Source: Porites lobata
Taxonomy: Eukaryota > Cnidaria > Anthozoa > Scleractinia > Poritidae
NCBI GenBank assembly: GCA_942486035.1
Contig: CALNXK010000175.1
Location: 587,501-651,500, forward strand
DNA: 64,000 bases
Reading direction: 5' to 3'
Each line of letters starts with the position of its first letter. Position 1 is the first letter of the stretch. The translations under genes and the position numbers were made by a program. Below the pieces are notes generated by a model. That model ran no database searches. It saw only the letters and a list, made by a program, of their open reading frames with translations, and was not told the DNA's origin. Shown here one piece after another: positions 11,986 to 25,272 of this stretch.

Positions 11986-13879
11986 TTTACCTGGCAGCTG
12001 CATGTTGCCAGATATCTCCCCTCCACTCCCCAAACAAAAAATTAATGTTGAAGTCTGATTTCTGTCCCCAAGTCACAGGGAACCTGAACGCATGCATTTA
12101 AGCTGTATGAGCTAATAAAATAAGATTTATTTACCCGTGTTCCTGTGTCTTTATATATATAAGTCATTTTAAATTAGAAGGGATTTGAATACGATCAGGA
12201 GATGGTTAACCGATTGCCAGTATCAAATGTTTGCTTGTCTTGGATTTCAATTTAACGGCCACAAGAAGAGAAAAGAGACAAAGGATGAAACTCAACTGTA
12301 GCCGGGTATTTGTACGATATATATATGACTCCAGTTGACTTGACCAGTCTCACCCATGGAAATGCACTTGGAAACTTGATCTGGCGACCAGCAGCCTTTG
12401 ACTGTAATCTCAGGGACACTCAATAGAATCATCCTGACAAAGCACATGTTTATGACAAATTTGCTTCTGGTCAAGTCAAGTGTAGTCACAGCACGGGCGA
12501 AAAGTAGCCTCTAAAAACAACACAATTCTAAGCAGATAAATGGGCGTCAACACAAACAATACAATCAACAGCGGATAATTTAACCTTTCATCAATGGAGG
12601 TGTGGTATACTAGCCGATTTTGTTCAGTAACAAGGGAATTATGTCTCAAAATAAAATTACCCTTATTTAGGTTTCATCCCTTAATAATTTATTGTCTCTT
12701 TTCTCTCTTCTTCTCTTTACCATGGAGAGTTAATAGTAAACAATATTGGAAACTTGATACGTAACTGTTGCATCCTATTTATGAAGCACCAGACAAACAA
12801 CCATTTGATACCAGCAACAGCTAGCAATGTTTGCCGTCTCTGATCGCATTCAAATCCCTTCCACAACAACTCATAAGGAAACAAGAACACAGGTAAATAC
12901 ATCTTATTATTTTCCTAGCTAATACAGCGTAAATACGTCTAATTATTTTATTAGCTAATATCTCATATAAAACTATACAAAATAAATTGGATCCTGATTG
13001 ATGATGGTCTTCTTAACTTAAAAAAATGTAGAGATACTCACATTGGTAGTCTTTAAAAAACCACAAACTTTTTGTCAGATGAACTGGCGTGATATGCATG
13101 AATGCTATATACTGAGTGCTTGATTCAGCTTGGCCATCAAGACACAGGCATTTTTACAGAAGTCTTTGTTACTGTTTATAAAAAAGTATTTAACTTCATT
13201 AGTTAAGTAGTTTTCATAGTCAGGTAGGTGATAAAAAGACGTAGCTATTTAGTTTCACAACAATTTGAAATAAAAATCTGAAATAAAGAACAGATGAGAG
13301 GTGTGCTTGTTACAAGCTAAAACAGAAAAGAAAAGTCCTAAACTGTAAGAAATACTGCACTGTTACTGTTAGATAAAAAGGTGTTTAAGGATTAAGTTTT
13401 AATACCATGAGGGCGTGCATCCAAAACAATGAATTATTTTAGTAAATCACTGAGTTATTAAAAACTCGCCCCTTGTAAGGGAATCTGGAATCCTTGGCCT
13501 TACAATCCAGAATCCAGATCAGATACTCCAAACAACATGCATGTACGACAGTTAAATACACAAAAAGACTTGTTTTATCAATCCTGTATATGGACCATAA
13601 TTATATAAACTGAAAGTGTTCATTACAAGAACTTTGCTGCACAGTTGGTGTTTAATACAATTCACTAGCTTAATAGCTCAACTTCAAATGAACATAGGAC
13701 CTGTTTATAGTAAAAAAAAAAAAAGAAGAAGAAGCAGAGAAGAAGCTATACAGCTATGTATATATGTAGTTCCTTTCTAAAACTCACCAGTATCAACATG
13801 TTTCTACAAAAGCCCCATTTATATTGCTTCTGTCAAAATTAAAGGAAGGATAGCACTTACCTTTTCAGCCAGTCTTTGA

Positions 13880-14143
13880 TTATTTTAAAAATGAAAACTT
13901 CATGGAAGAAAAGGCTATGATTACAAATCGATGTAGGGAAAAATAAAGTCTTGTTTTTGTCTTTTCAGCTTTACACGTCATCTCTATCTTTGTTGTGATT
14001 GAACGAATGAAGAGAGTTTGGAAGCCGCGTTCAGAAATTCGCGCCAAAACCGCCAAAACAAGGGTGCTAGGATCCAGTCTTTCTCGTCCGAGTGCGGCCA
14101 TCTTGGTTTCTGGACGTTCGGATCGATCTAGATCTTTGTCCAT
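13880..14143 (-). other. Exon-like GC-richer patch inside the CACTA-like element
   Basis: The minus strand has an ATG followed by an open frame whose first half (KMAALGRERLDPSTLVLAV) is compositionally protein-like and lies in the most CpG-rich part of the element. There is no clear splice donor, and the second half drifts into low-complexity sequence. It may be a captured 5' exon or an internal transposon gene. A plus-strand segment at about 14290-14332 is also bounded by a TATACAG acceptor and a gtgagt donor. Neither is a supported gene. Confidence 0.2.
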
Positions 14144-15186
14144 ATTCTTTTTGTTTGATCGGTTAAATTAAAGAAAAATATGTGAGGGACAAGCATGAGA
14201 TCCAAACTGAGGTCGGAGCAAAAGAGTTGAGTTCACAAGTGAAGTCAGTCTCCGTTTATGATATTTTTACCTGTTGTTATACAGAAGCAGAAGCTCAATG
14301 ATATGCCGAATGGAAGAAAAAAAGTCCTTTAAGGTGAGTACTTACGGCTGTATTTTTGGTCATTTTAATTACACAACACAATTTTTCTTGCTTTCTTTGA
14401 TTTAAGCTTTAATGCATGAACGAATCTTGAGCGGATGCCGCTTTATTAATTCCATATCTGAAAGCTTTTCCCTTTTCCTGTGCAAATTTATCACACATTT
14501 AAATCTAATAAATTCTCGTCATTCTTTACCAGTTCTTCAATTAGGGTGGACAGACTTGCTTGAAGATGCTGCTTATGATAGGGTCATCCAGTGAATGAAC
14601 TTACTCTTACAGCGGGCTGGAGATTTAGCTACTTGAATTAGGGAAAACAGATAAGCATATAAACTTGAACTTTTACAGTAAGCTTAAGTTTTGTTTTTCT
14701 CTGACTAAGATGCTTCCTTCTTTTAAGTTATTTGATTCTTTAAGTTGTTATTCTTGTGACCAAAAACTCTCCTTTCTTTTTTCACAGGAATTTCATTTAG
14801 AAATGCACAACCTCACTTTGATAAATTGAATATGATGAAAAAAAAGTCCTTTCCTGTTTTTTTCTTAGCACCTTTAATTTGGTTCTCGAAGAGTGAAAGT
14901 TATATTGAGTTTCACATATTCTATTTGCATTCAGTTTGGAGTCACTATTTTGCGAAGAATTATGTGGATCGAGCCCCCTTGATAGCTGCATAATGATTGT
15001 TTTTAAAAACAATTATTATTCATTCAAAATTATTTCCAAGTTAAAAACTTATGTAAGTTGCTGCCTCAATGTTCATAATACATGTATTTGCATGTTCTTT
15101 GGCAGTGGATGTTTAGTTTTGATAAAAGATATTCTTCAAATAGCAGTTGTCATCCTTGATTCCTACTTGCTTTAGGCAGTAGTTTA

Positions 15187-15527
15187 CAGTAAAACCTCAG
15201 ATAACTCGAATTCCCCAGTAACTCAAACTAAATTTCCCTTCCCTTAGCTTTCTAAATCAGGGGCCGCGGAGCAAGGTGAAAAGTGGGAGGGCTGACAATT
15301 GAAAATAATTTTTTCATTTTGAAAATCGAAAAAAGGAATAAAATCATAGTATTTGATTTTCAAAAAGTGGGGGTGGGGGCGCAAAAAAGTGGTGGGGCCG
15401 CGGCCCTACCAGCCCCTCCCCCTCCGCGGTCCCTGTAAATTTCAATGAAATTTACCCTGATAACTCAAATTCCTTACTAACTCAAACAGTTTTTCGTTTC
15501 CCTTCAGAGTTTGAGTTACTGGGGCTG
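15187..15527. mobile_element. TA-flanked MITE nested in the CACTA-like element
   Basis: The left CAGTAAAACCTCAGATAAC and the right end, whose complement begins CAGCCCCAGTAACTC, sit between TA dinucleotides. This is the end style of Tc1/mariner-pogo derivatives. A GC-rich inverted pair GGGGCCGCGGAG and CTCCGCGGTCCC (about 15260-15436) suggests a second element nested inside. Confidence 0.65.
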
Positions 15528-17269
15528 TACAACTGAAGTTATTTTTTCTTCATAACACTTAAGACTGAATCTCCACCAAAGCAGTTGAACTACTGTGCTC
15601 CTGCTGTCCCTTTTCCTTGATTATCAGTACAATATGGGAAACTGTACTGATATTAGCATTATGTCTTCCTAAACTGGTCAATGGTAGCTGGTCATGGAGA
15701 ATTATCTGGGAGATTTTAGCCAATCAGAAATAGACAAATACTTTGAATGAACAATAAACAGATATATAATTAACAACATTTCACGGCTCCATTATTTTAA
15801 CTAGCTCTAGGTTTGACCTTTTTTTTAACAGCTTGACCAAAACTATCCTTTCAGTGACCAAAAATACGAACTAGTACATCATTTATCACCAAATATGATT
15901 GACCTCCCTTGCAAAAAGTATACTACTACTTGAAGCCAAATTTTTCCCTTGATCATTTGCTTTATTCAATTTTGTTCTGGGCAAGAATCTGTCTGAAATC
16001 CATTCCCCCTCTCAGACTGACATGGTCATGGTGTTGCTTGTTACGATGGTAGAACAAGTATTAGCTAAACATATTCTATTTCCAAAAAAAGTGTCACACA
16101 ATTAAAAGTCAGTCCATCTCCCCTTACTGGCCATTTAGTAAAAGATTATTGCAGTTATGTCCACAACTTCAAAGCACGTTTCCTTTACAGCAAATGCTTA
16201 TTTAGTTGAAATATATGATTTTCAAATTATCACTTTCATTTATTCATCACTGACAAGTTTATTTATTTATGAACTAACAAAAACACATCGCCGAGGGTCA
16301 TGGGCTCACATCCAATGCAAGGCTGATTTTTATGACACAGTCTACTACATAATTATTTGAATGCACATGGCTGCTGATGTGATATATGATGTTGCATATT
16401 GTGCGAACAACCAAGAAAATTTTACAATATACCTTGTCAGTGACTCAGTTTTAGACCTGAATTGCTCTTGGCTATCACATTGAGCAACTCTGATCTTATG
16501 CTTCAGTCGTGCTTAGCAACTAACCACAAGCATCCATAACTTGATGCTTGCAAGATAAGCATTTACCATTTTGTTAAATTCAGTGCTGGTTTCAACATGT
16601 GGTCACCTTTGCAATGTCATGGTGTTCATTTAATTATCCTGGTAAATAATAAATGAGAAATATTTAATGTGCCTTTCTCATTTAGAACAATAATTATACT
16701 TGTTTAACATGTTCCAGCATTAAACCAAATGGTGAGAACAGAGATAACTCGTCATGCTTTAACACAAACATCCTTGAGAACAAAGATGTTGACACAATGA
16801 CGAATGAAATTTAACAACATTTAGATTTCTTTCAACACTTTCTCAACTAGGTTTTAACGTTTAGGTCCAAAAATGCTCAAACTTAAACATCATTTTGTGG
16901 AAGTGGAAGATATCACATATGTCATTAAGTTGCATTATTAGCATGCACCAGATATATGGCCAGCACTGGTTTTCTGTAAAGTCCTTCTTAGCTGAGAAAA
17001 AGTCTTTTTAAGTGACAAGTGAAAGGGTTCTTATCTGAATACAACAACCACATTCAATGTAAACCCTAATGCCATTGTTCTTTATTTTCTATATCAATCT
17101 TTGGTTGTAACCGTTACTTTTGGCAGCATGAAACTCTGAGTAGCAAAACAAATGTCTTGCATCAAATCATCCAGCTTTTTATTTTACTTAATTACATAAT
17201 TATGTGTTTTGTTTATAGACATTTTTATGTGTGAAATAATTTATAAAAGCACACATATGGTTCATTCCT

Positions 17270-17645
17270 TCATTATTCACAGGTTTTTTCAGTGCATCTT
17301 TGCAAATTGCTGTTATCGATTTCAACCATTTTTTGTTCACAGGTATTTTCATATGGTTTTTCAGAGGTGTTTCTTAGGCAATTTTCTCAAAATTTTTTCA
17401 TAGGTTTTTTCACAGGATTTTTCAGAGGCGTTTTGTAGGCAATTTTCTTAAACTTTGATCACAGGTTTTTTCACAGGGTTTTTCACAGGTTTATTTTAGT
17501 CACAGGTTTTTTCACAGGGTCCTAAATTTTGAAATTTTCTCAAAATTTAGGCTGTGCAAAATTCACAGGGTTTTTCACAGGGTGTTTTCTTGTCACAGGG
17601 TATTTCACATGTTTTTCACAGCATTTTCACAGGTTTTCATCCAAT
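17270..17645. repeat. Right subterminal CCTGTGAAAAA array
   Basis: Repeated TTTTTCACAGG units, the complement of those at the left end, run to the terminus. Several are degenerate toward the interior. The array mirrors 11660-11985. Confidence 0.85.
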
Positions 17646-18665
17646 AGTGTGATGCACCACAACAATAGGTTCATGAGGAATTGAAGTGAGTGAGTTCACT
17701 TGATTCATGTGAGAACTTTTAATGAATAAACCAGTACTGTGTTTACATTTGATCATTACCAATTCACTGAGGTTATTTTAATTATTTCATGTTTACTGTC
17801 AGCAGAAAATACATGTACATTTAACAACAATAAACTGTTTATTAAAGTTTAAGGAAAAACTTGCAGTGACTCCAGGAGCTATTACATGTATACCTGCATA
17901 GGTTTATGAGAAATTGGAAACTGTCACCCTCCATATCAGGATGCGGGTTATACTTCCCCCCACGGAGGGCATCAGAAATTCCAATGGGAAGGGGGTCCAA
18001 GAGAAGGCAATTTCCAGGGGGGTGGGGTCAGATTCTCACAGTCTTTTTTTCCAGGGACTTTGAAACAAGAATTATTGTTTTTATTGATGATCTTACATTA
18101 ACAGTTATGCTTTTTTCACAGCTTACCCCTATTATATAGTCTACATGTATCTAATATGAATGTCATTGGCTCATGAATAATGCGGGTCATCCAGATTATT
18201 GTGGTATTCACTATGTTATGGTCATGTTCTATTAGCCTTCTTGTAATTTGTTTTTAACTGAAAGGAAGTAATTATTTATTGTTTACTGGTTCTTTCATAG
18301 ATGCTCTCATAGTACACTGGACAAAACTGTTCTCGATTGATGTTATATTATACAAAAATAAAACAAGCCAAGGAACGTCAATTATATTTCTTCCTTTTGA
18401 ACTTTATCAAATTCCACACAATTGGGCAAATATTTTCATGTTGATTATGCAAGGAGGACTTGCATTACAGCGTATCCAAACATGGTAACGAAATCCCAAA
18501 TGTATATGCAAAATCACGTGATTTCTAAGAAAAAATGAATCAAAAAATGAAGGGTTGTTATGTTAAGAATTTCGCGACGTTTTGTAGATGTTTTGAAAAG
18601 CATTCAACAGAAAAAAAAACAAAAAAACATACATGTGAGGACAGTCTACAACTTCTTTGACTACT

Positions 18666-19591
18666 TATAGAAAGCTGAAGTGTGTGCTAATACACTGTAC
18701 TTAAATTGAGCCTTAAAATCCCACAGCTACAACTAGATTACAACAAAGCTATTAAAAAAGCTTCGAAAAATGTTTTTAAACTTTGTGGAAACAAATAACG
18801 GAACTTGACGTTGTAAGTAACTTCGATTGCGCGCGCCAGAATCGCTTTCGATCCTTAGAAACAAGTAACCAAGGAAACAAAATCGTACAAACAAAAAACA
18901 GTTTTTTCAACTGGTTGAGTCTAGGAAGAGAAAATTTCACGACAACCAGATAAATTCAATCCGAAACAAATTAAAGAAGCTCTAACACTTTTGAATAAAC
19001 AGTTGACGCAGTAGTTTGATGTATTAAAGGCAAAAGCAAAGTTAGTCTGGGAGTTTTCGTGCGTGCCCTGTATTTTTGCTACAAAGCTTACGCCACCAAG
19101 GAAAATAACGCGAAGAGGGCAGATGTGAAAATAACACAACTTTTACCTTCCTCGCTGAAATTTCCTGAAGCAGTCGAAGTTCCTAACATTGTTTGGAGGA
19201 AAACTATGTAGATTAAAAATTTTTTCATTTTGTCAAGAATAACTTTTCTCTTTTCAAAGCGCAACACGAATAAACGTGTTTAGCGACGTGGAACGATAAA
19301 AAACCCGACGTCATAAAGACAAAATAGAACGTTCTCCTGCGCGCGTAAAGTTTATGGAACACTTCTTTATCCTCCCATATTTTGAATTACGTGGACATCA
19401 ATTGAAACTGTTCATTTCGGTTAATAACAATGACGCGTGAAACGTTACTTCAAAGGCTACATAGACGATTTTTCTGGATTCGTCAAGAATATGGAAACTT
19501 CAGATTACCAGATTTGTTGTATCGTTGACATGCAGATCCCCGACGTGGGGCACTGCCTGACCTTATTTGGCCCTATAAGTGGGTTCGTACA
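18666..19591. other. Single-copy spacer between the duplicated segments
   Basis: This 0.93 kb has no counterpart after copy B. It has CpG-containing patches near 18810-18850 and 19260-19350, but no frame with convincing splice sites, no SINE head and no TIR pair. It could be promoter sequence; nothing firm is visible. Confidence 0.5.
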
Positions 19592-19764
19592 GGGTTGCAA
19601 AATGAACGATTTTTGTCTTCAACCGGGGTCAAGGTTTGAAGGCGCGTCTCGGCGGCACACCTCTACCAAAACGTCCCTTGAGTACCTCACAGAACAGTGT
19701 CTCAATGGGGTGGTAGCTTTGATGATTGTCGGGTAATTTGTACCAATTTTGATGGGCGACGGTC

Positions 19765-20045
19765 AAATTTTGAAATAATAAATAAATAGATAAATAAATA
19801 ATGATTTGGAGGTAGCACATCCACAAAGTGGTTCTTCGTCTGGCGTGATTCCTAGTCGAATTGGAATTTGGAAATGTTAGTTTTTGAGAAGAGGAGAAAA
19901 CCGGAGTACTCAGAGAAAAACCTCCCGGAGCAAAGGAGAGAATCAACAACAAACTCAACCCACATATGGCGTCGACGGCGGGATTTCAACCCGGGCCACA
20001 TTGGTAGGCGCTAGGAGGCGAGCACTCTCACCACTGCCCATCTCT
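19765..20045 (-). mobile_element. tRNA-derived SINE (copy 2 of 4)
   Basis: Orthologous to the SINE at 441-750. On the minus strand it keeps GGGTTGAAATCC in the B-box position and the GGAGGTTTTTCTC body. The A-box part has a small deletion. Confidence 0.85.
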
Positions 20046-20223
20046 TGATTCGCAAAACCAAAAACTTTTGACGGTTGACGATTATTGAGAATCGTTATTG
20101 AGTCCAAAAGTTAAATTAAATATAAACTTCGTTATTGCCCCCGCAGGGATTTCACCCAGAAGGTGAAATCTCGAGGAGGCACTCTTAACTAGTAACTCGC
20201 GCATATATTAAGGAAAGTATTTA

Positions 20224-21114
20224 AGGTACACACCAGGCAACAAGTTGCAGCAACACGTCGCGGCGACAGATCACTCCATGTGAACAGGTCGGGCGACTAG
20301 TTGCAGCAACACGGTGAGGCCACACGTCGTAGCGACAAATAATATTGCTTCGTGTGTACTGGAGCATTTTGGGGAAAATCTTTGTCTCCGCAACGGAATT
20401 TTGCCTCTGCAACAAGTCGCAAAAAATCAAATCAAACTGAACACGCTGGGAAAAAAGGTGGTAAAAATCGGCCAAAAGATTGAGTGGGGGCGTGTTAGGC
20501 ACAAACATTTTTGGAGTTCTTGGGGCTATAACTTCCTTTCCTTTAAAGGCATGACACTGAAATTAATACAGGCAACAATACTTGACTCCAGGAAAATTTT
20601 GGAATATGCGTTTTGTTGGTAAAGACTTACGTGACCCTCTGGTGGCCAATTAAAAAGTCTTCCAACAGAATTAAACCTGAAAGTGTGATACTTTGCAGAA
20701 ATATAGTGCCCATAAAATTGAAGAACTTGTCCGACTTGAAATCTCAAATTTCATTTTGTGACGTCACAACTGATGACGAAACAAAATGGGCTTTTTGGTC
20801 ATGCGCAGTACTAACCCAAAAAAATGAAGAATTTGAGAGTACAAAGTGAGAGTCTCAACTCATTATCGTCTATAGTTAAAGAGATATTTGTAACATTCCA
20901 CGCATATTTTTAAACAAACTTTGGACACATTTTGCGGCCGATTTTAAGCACTTTTTTCCTAGCATGTGAATCTGTGCGGCTTGTTGCGGCGACAAATTTC
21001 TGTTGCAGCGACAAAGATTTTCTAAAAATTCTCCAGTACACACGAAGCGATTTGTCGCTGCGACGTGTCGCCTCACCGTGTTGCTGCAAATTGTCGCCTA
21101 GTGAGTACCGAACT
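20224..21114. mobile_element. 891 bp TIR element, private to copy B
   Basis: Long inverted repeats share TTGCAGCAACACGGTGAGGC, a GCGACAAAT block, CTTCGTGTGTACTGGAG and AAAATCTTTGTC. The left arm has an extra internal duplication of the first part. Flanking TTA (20221-20223 and 21115-21117) looks like a 3 bp target duplication, and copy A at about 912-920 has the empty site. A 3 bp TWA duplication fits PIF/Harbinger-derived MITEs. No transposase is encoded. Confidence 0.85.
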
Positions 21115-21822
21115 TTACAGTTGAAATATACAGTCAGTATGCCAGAAAAAATCTCGATTTGCTTGAACAGGGGCCGCGAGGAATCGGTAGGTAATGATGA
21201 CGTCTCTATTGTTTGCGCCAGCAAGTTAGAAATGGTTAGGATGACGTCAAGACAGAAAATCCCTAAAGGAGGCTTAGGTCACAGGGTCCTGAGGAGTTTC
21301 GTGTGAATAAATGAATTACTTATTTTAAGTCTCATCTTGAGAAACCTCTATACCTGTCGCTTAGCACGATTAATTAGCCCAGTGGGATCTTTATGAATCC
21401 ACTGTAAACGATTTCTTCGCTTCTTATCTGACCCTGATCGACTTTGTTGTTCGCCGTTTTGAAAATCAATAACCGCAAGCCATATCCTCGCTTGCGCACG
21501 GCACGTCGCCCAAAGGGCGACCGAGGCAAGAAGTGCCAATCTTGCGAGCTCTCAGTCTCTTGGTTTGCGGTATATAGAATGTGTAACGTCAAAACTGTAA
21601 CGCGATCAAAATAACCCATTTTTTCAGAGGTTTTCGACGGGTTTTGATGTTCTAGCGACAAACACATCTCCTTTGGACCCTGTGACAAAGCCGGATATGA
21701 TAATTCATACCGATATCAGTGAAATAATTGGTAAGTGCAGACATGACTTGACGCTTGAGGCATCTTTTAGCCGGGGGGTACTCAATGAATTTTGATACGG
21801 GGAGGCTCCGCCCCAAGGTCCA

Positions 21823-24745
21823 ACCTCTCACCCTTTTCTATGCCATTTTTACCTTCTATTGACAAATGGTACTCCTTTCACACACCTTGTTTAGAACTTT
21901 GTATCCCTTTGAACTGCTGTAAATGCACTGTCTTTATAAAGCTATAAAATTCATCTGTTAGCCCTTTGTCTCTTTCACAAACCCAAATGACAGATTTCCC
22001 TACCCTTTCGTATGCTCCAACAAGTGAAATCCCCACCCTTTCATATACCTGAAGCCTGAAAAACAAACTGCGGGGATCAACAGCAGTATATATTAAAAAA
22101 TTTATATCATAAAATTATGCTGAACAGTTACAATAAAAAATTAGTAATTAAACAATCTTTTAATTAGCGCACACACCGCCTGAACAATGTGCTCATAATG
22201 AACTCGAACTCGAACTCGAACTGGAGTCCAAACTCGATGTTTCGGGATTCGAGCATACGGCTTGAAATGAATTGAATTAGAATTGATGACTTTTGGCCTG
22301 AGCACCTTAGTCCAAGTTTCAGTACCAAGAACAAGTTTAGTCTAGTAACCTGGCCTGTGAATACAGCCGTTATCTCTCCTCGCTCCACGTCGTCTTACTC
22401 GATCCAAATAGTCCAACCTTTACCGGAGTTGCACGAGTTAGTTCTTCATGCAGTCAATCCAACTCTCTTCGTCAACGATAAAAAGCACACGGTCATGATA
22501 ACGAATAAAATTAAAAGAATTCTGTGGATAAAAGTTGCATGACTCAGGTTTGGATATTTTCGTCACTTGGCTTTGTGAAAACTGGAAAATTGTAATATCC
22601 ATCTTTAAATAAGAATATATAAAAATGTCAAAATACAAAAGATGATACCTCCAAATAAACACCAAATGTCGGGAGCAAAGTTATTTTGGTAACCTTTTTA
22701 ACCTATTTTATTCGACGTTATATTCAGTTTAGGACCGGAGTCATTCATACTCTAATTTACTCCTAGCTTTTTCTTTTGTTTAATTTTTTAATATTGCTCT
22801 TTGGACAAGGTCATTGAAATTACGTGTTCACGTCATTTGCTGTATTACTTCCCATTATACTACGACATGAGAAATTTCTGCAATTTGATTGGCCTAAAGC
22901 AGTGGTATACATATTTTCAGCTTTTTTGAAATACCTACATGTGAAAATTACAAGCCTTTTGCGGGTAGTAGTATGAACAAATAATGTACGTGATATTTGG
23001 CATAAATACCACAAAATTGTCTCGTATAACCATTTTGAATTATCACTAGTGGCATTCATGCCAACAACAAATAATGCCATAACCTATGCAAATTTTTAAT
23101 GATGGCATGTTACATATTGTAAGGACCGCTTTTTATGTGGAAATACATGTGATTTTACATGATAGGCCTCCGGGATGTTAATAATTTATTTATCCAATAA
23201 ATACATGATTAGCCTGGCTATTTGAAAAAGGCAGTAGTGAGGGGGGTGTCAGGTCTCCTGTAATTTACGGGGTCAGTCTCGGGACATGCTTCCGTTCACA
23301 AAAAAATTGAAAACCAAATTCTCAGAAGCGTAATTTCCAGCATTCTGAGGATTGAATAAAGTGATAGCAGTATTAAGGACAGTTTTCATTACGATTATTT
23401 TTCTATGGGTTAAGTCTTGCTTTTGTTGTTCAATGAGGTTGTTTCTTTCCATTATGAACTGTCAAAGGCCGTTTGTTTTTAAAGAACTTTAGGTAGAGCA
23501 GCAGCGCGGTCCGAGACCTAAAAGCGATAAAAGAACAGTGGCATAGCTGTAAGGGAATTTAACATTTTCTATGTATTCTAGCAACAGCGTTTAATTGTCC
23601 TAAAATAACGTTTGGTGCAATGATTGTCATATTTTTCCAAAGCCGCTGGCCTGCTGAACTGACTGCAGGGCCTTACCCTCTCTGTCCCGTTATTCTCACT
23701 TGATAATACGTATTTCTGCTTTCAGGAAAACTAACAAATACTTCAGTTATTGAAATGTTTAATATCTTCTATTCCCGGCCTTTTAATAAAACAGCTTCTT
23801 AGCATGTACCGGAAGATGCGCGTTTTAAAGACAAAGAGAAAAGGATTCGAAATAACTCAGGGGAGAGGATGGGCATCGTCTTGTAGCAGAGTAAACTTGT
23901 TGTTTATGGCATCACTCAATGTGTTCATGACTGAACGTCAATATTTTGTGCTTCCGGGCTGGAAATAAAGAGAATGTTTAAGAATAGTATCTTTTAAAAA
24001 AACCAGACCCGGGGGTTTTCCTATATTGGCCTACGGCGGGGAGGCTCCGCCGGAAAGGGTTACCTATGTTGGTGTTTTTCATTAGCTAGTTTCTTACACA
24101 TGTACAGTTTGTGATTAGTCCGATTTGAGTTAAATGTTGACAAGCCAAAAACAACTAATATATATACCAAAAACGAGAAGTCCAAAGACTAGTGCAACGC
24201 TGATTCAGAACAACGTGTATTGTTTTTTCATAACAATATTTCGGCTGGCCATACCAGCCTTCCGACAACCTTTCTCGAAATAGCTGTATAAGAAAGGGTG
24301 GTGATTTCACTAGTTTAAGTATATTAATGGGTAGGGAAATCTATCATTTGGGTCTGTTAAAGGGCCCAATAGGGCTATTAGATGAATGAAATGGCTTTGA
24401 AAAGTCCAGAAAACGTTCTGTTTTTGAGATTAGTAGCCTGTTGACAGACTCTCTACTTCCTCTTCAAAAGTCCCTCGAGCGCGGGTGATAAAATGTAAAC
24501 CGCAGGGGATTTATTGACCACCAGTGCAAGGAAGTAGGAACAAATTAGAAAAATAAAACAACGTCGGTGTACAGGCTATTCTATGTTAAAAAGAAGTGCA
24601 TTTACAGCAGTCAAAAGGGATACAAAGTTCTATAAACAATATAAACAATTATATGTGGAAGAGGCACCATTTGTCACTGATAGAAGGTATGCGAAAGGGG
24701 ACCTTTTTCGTCAAAAATGGTATATAAAAGGGTAAGGGGTTGGAT
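21823..24745. mobile_element. Long-TIR element (copy B)
   Basis: Counterpart of 1557-4877 with the same inverted ends, shorter because it lacks the retroposon inserted in copy A and part of the left arm. Confidence 0.7.
22297..22542 (+). CDS. Possible exon remnant, copy B of the conserved frame
   Basis: Open plus-strand frame ending at TGA 22540-22542. Over its last 61 codons it encodes the same peptide as the copy A frame despite four nucleotide differences. It has no ATG at a plausible start and no recognised domain. See the copy A entry for what it might be. Confidence 0.25.
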   Translation, partial: PEHLSPSFSTKNKFSLVTWPVNTAVISPRSTSSYSIQIVQPLPELHELVLHAVNPTLFVNDKKHTVMITNKIKRILWIKVA

Positions 24746-25272
24746 TTTCTGGAGTTTTCTTTTTGTTTTCATTGTGGTTTGCATGAATTTTTTCAAGCGT
24801 TTTGGCCTGTATAAATTGTTTTAACTGTCCGTTGCTAAAACAGCAAGCATTGGACGAGAACATAACCTACACTTAGCCAGTATTTTTCGTTTCGCTTGCG
24901 CCGTAGACCGAGCGAACTACAAAAGAGAAAATCGTCAAAAACGGTGAAGCAGGTCCGACAGGTTAAAAAGAGAGTAGTAATCCCGGTGGCGACATCGCAC
25001 TGGTAAAAAAAGAAAAGAGAAAATCGTGGCTGGGAAAATTCACTGTCACATACTTTTATGTGCCGGGTTACGCTTTTTTTAAGTGTTTGCCTCTCCATTC
25101 AGTCACACAGAGAATTTCTCTATTTGCCTGTATTTGTGAGCATAATTTTACTTGAGCACAGAGCATCGTTTTCAAACATTAAGCATTTTGAGGAAGATGA
25201 AAACCGTCACCTTGAATGTGCATTTTGTTGATCTTGTCTGAGTTTTCTTTCCCCTCATGACATGGGAAATAA

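Larger units (their letters stand above)
11653..17649. mobile_element. 6.0 kb CACTA-like DNA transposon, private to copy A
   Basis: The termini begin CACTATTGGATRAAAAC on both ends in inverted orientation, and similarity extends about 45 bp. A 3 bp target duplication TGA is present (11650-11652 and 17650-17652). Copy B near 33620 shows the empty site with TTA in place of TGA. CACTA ends with a 3 bp duplication define the CACTA/EnSpm (CMC) superfamily. Subterminal arrays of CCTGTGAAAAA fill about 300 bp at each end. No transposase frame is recognisable over 5.3 kb, so it is probably non-autonomous or decayed. Confidence 0.85.
285..18665 (+). repeat. Large direct duplication, copy A
   Basis: This segment is colinear and highly similar with 19592-34640. 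Homology begins near 285 (matching 19592) and fades near 18665 (matching about 34640). The same internal elements occur in the same order, with scattered substitutions. Copy A is longer mainly because of three private insertions (4261-4559, 8357-8934, 11653-17649). Parts not given their own entry (about 790-1550, 4880-5450, 6800-7580, 17650-18665) are non-coding sequence shared with copy B, with no supported gene. The copies could be a true segmental duplication or two haplotypes left in tandem by the assembly. Confidence 0.93.
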
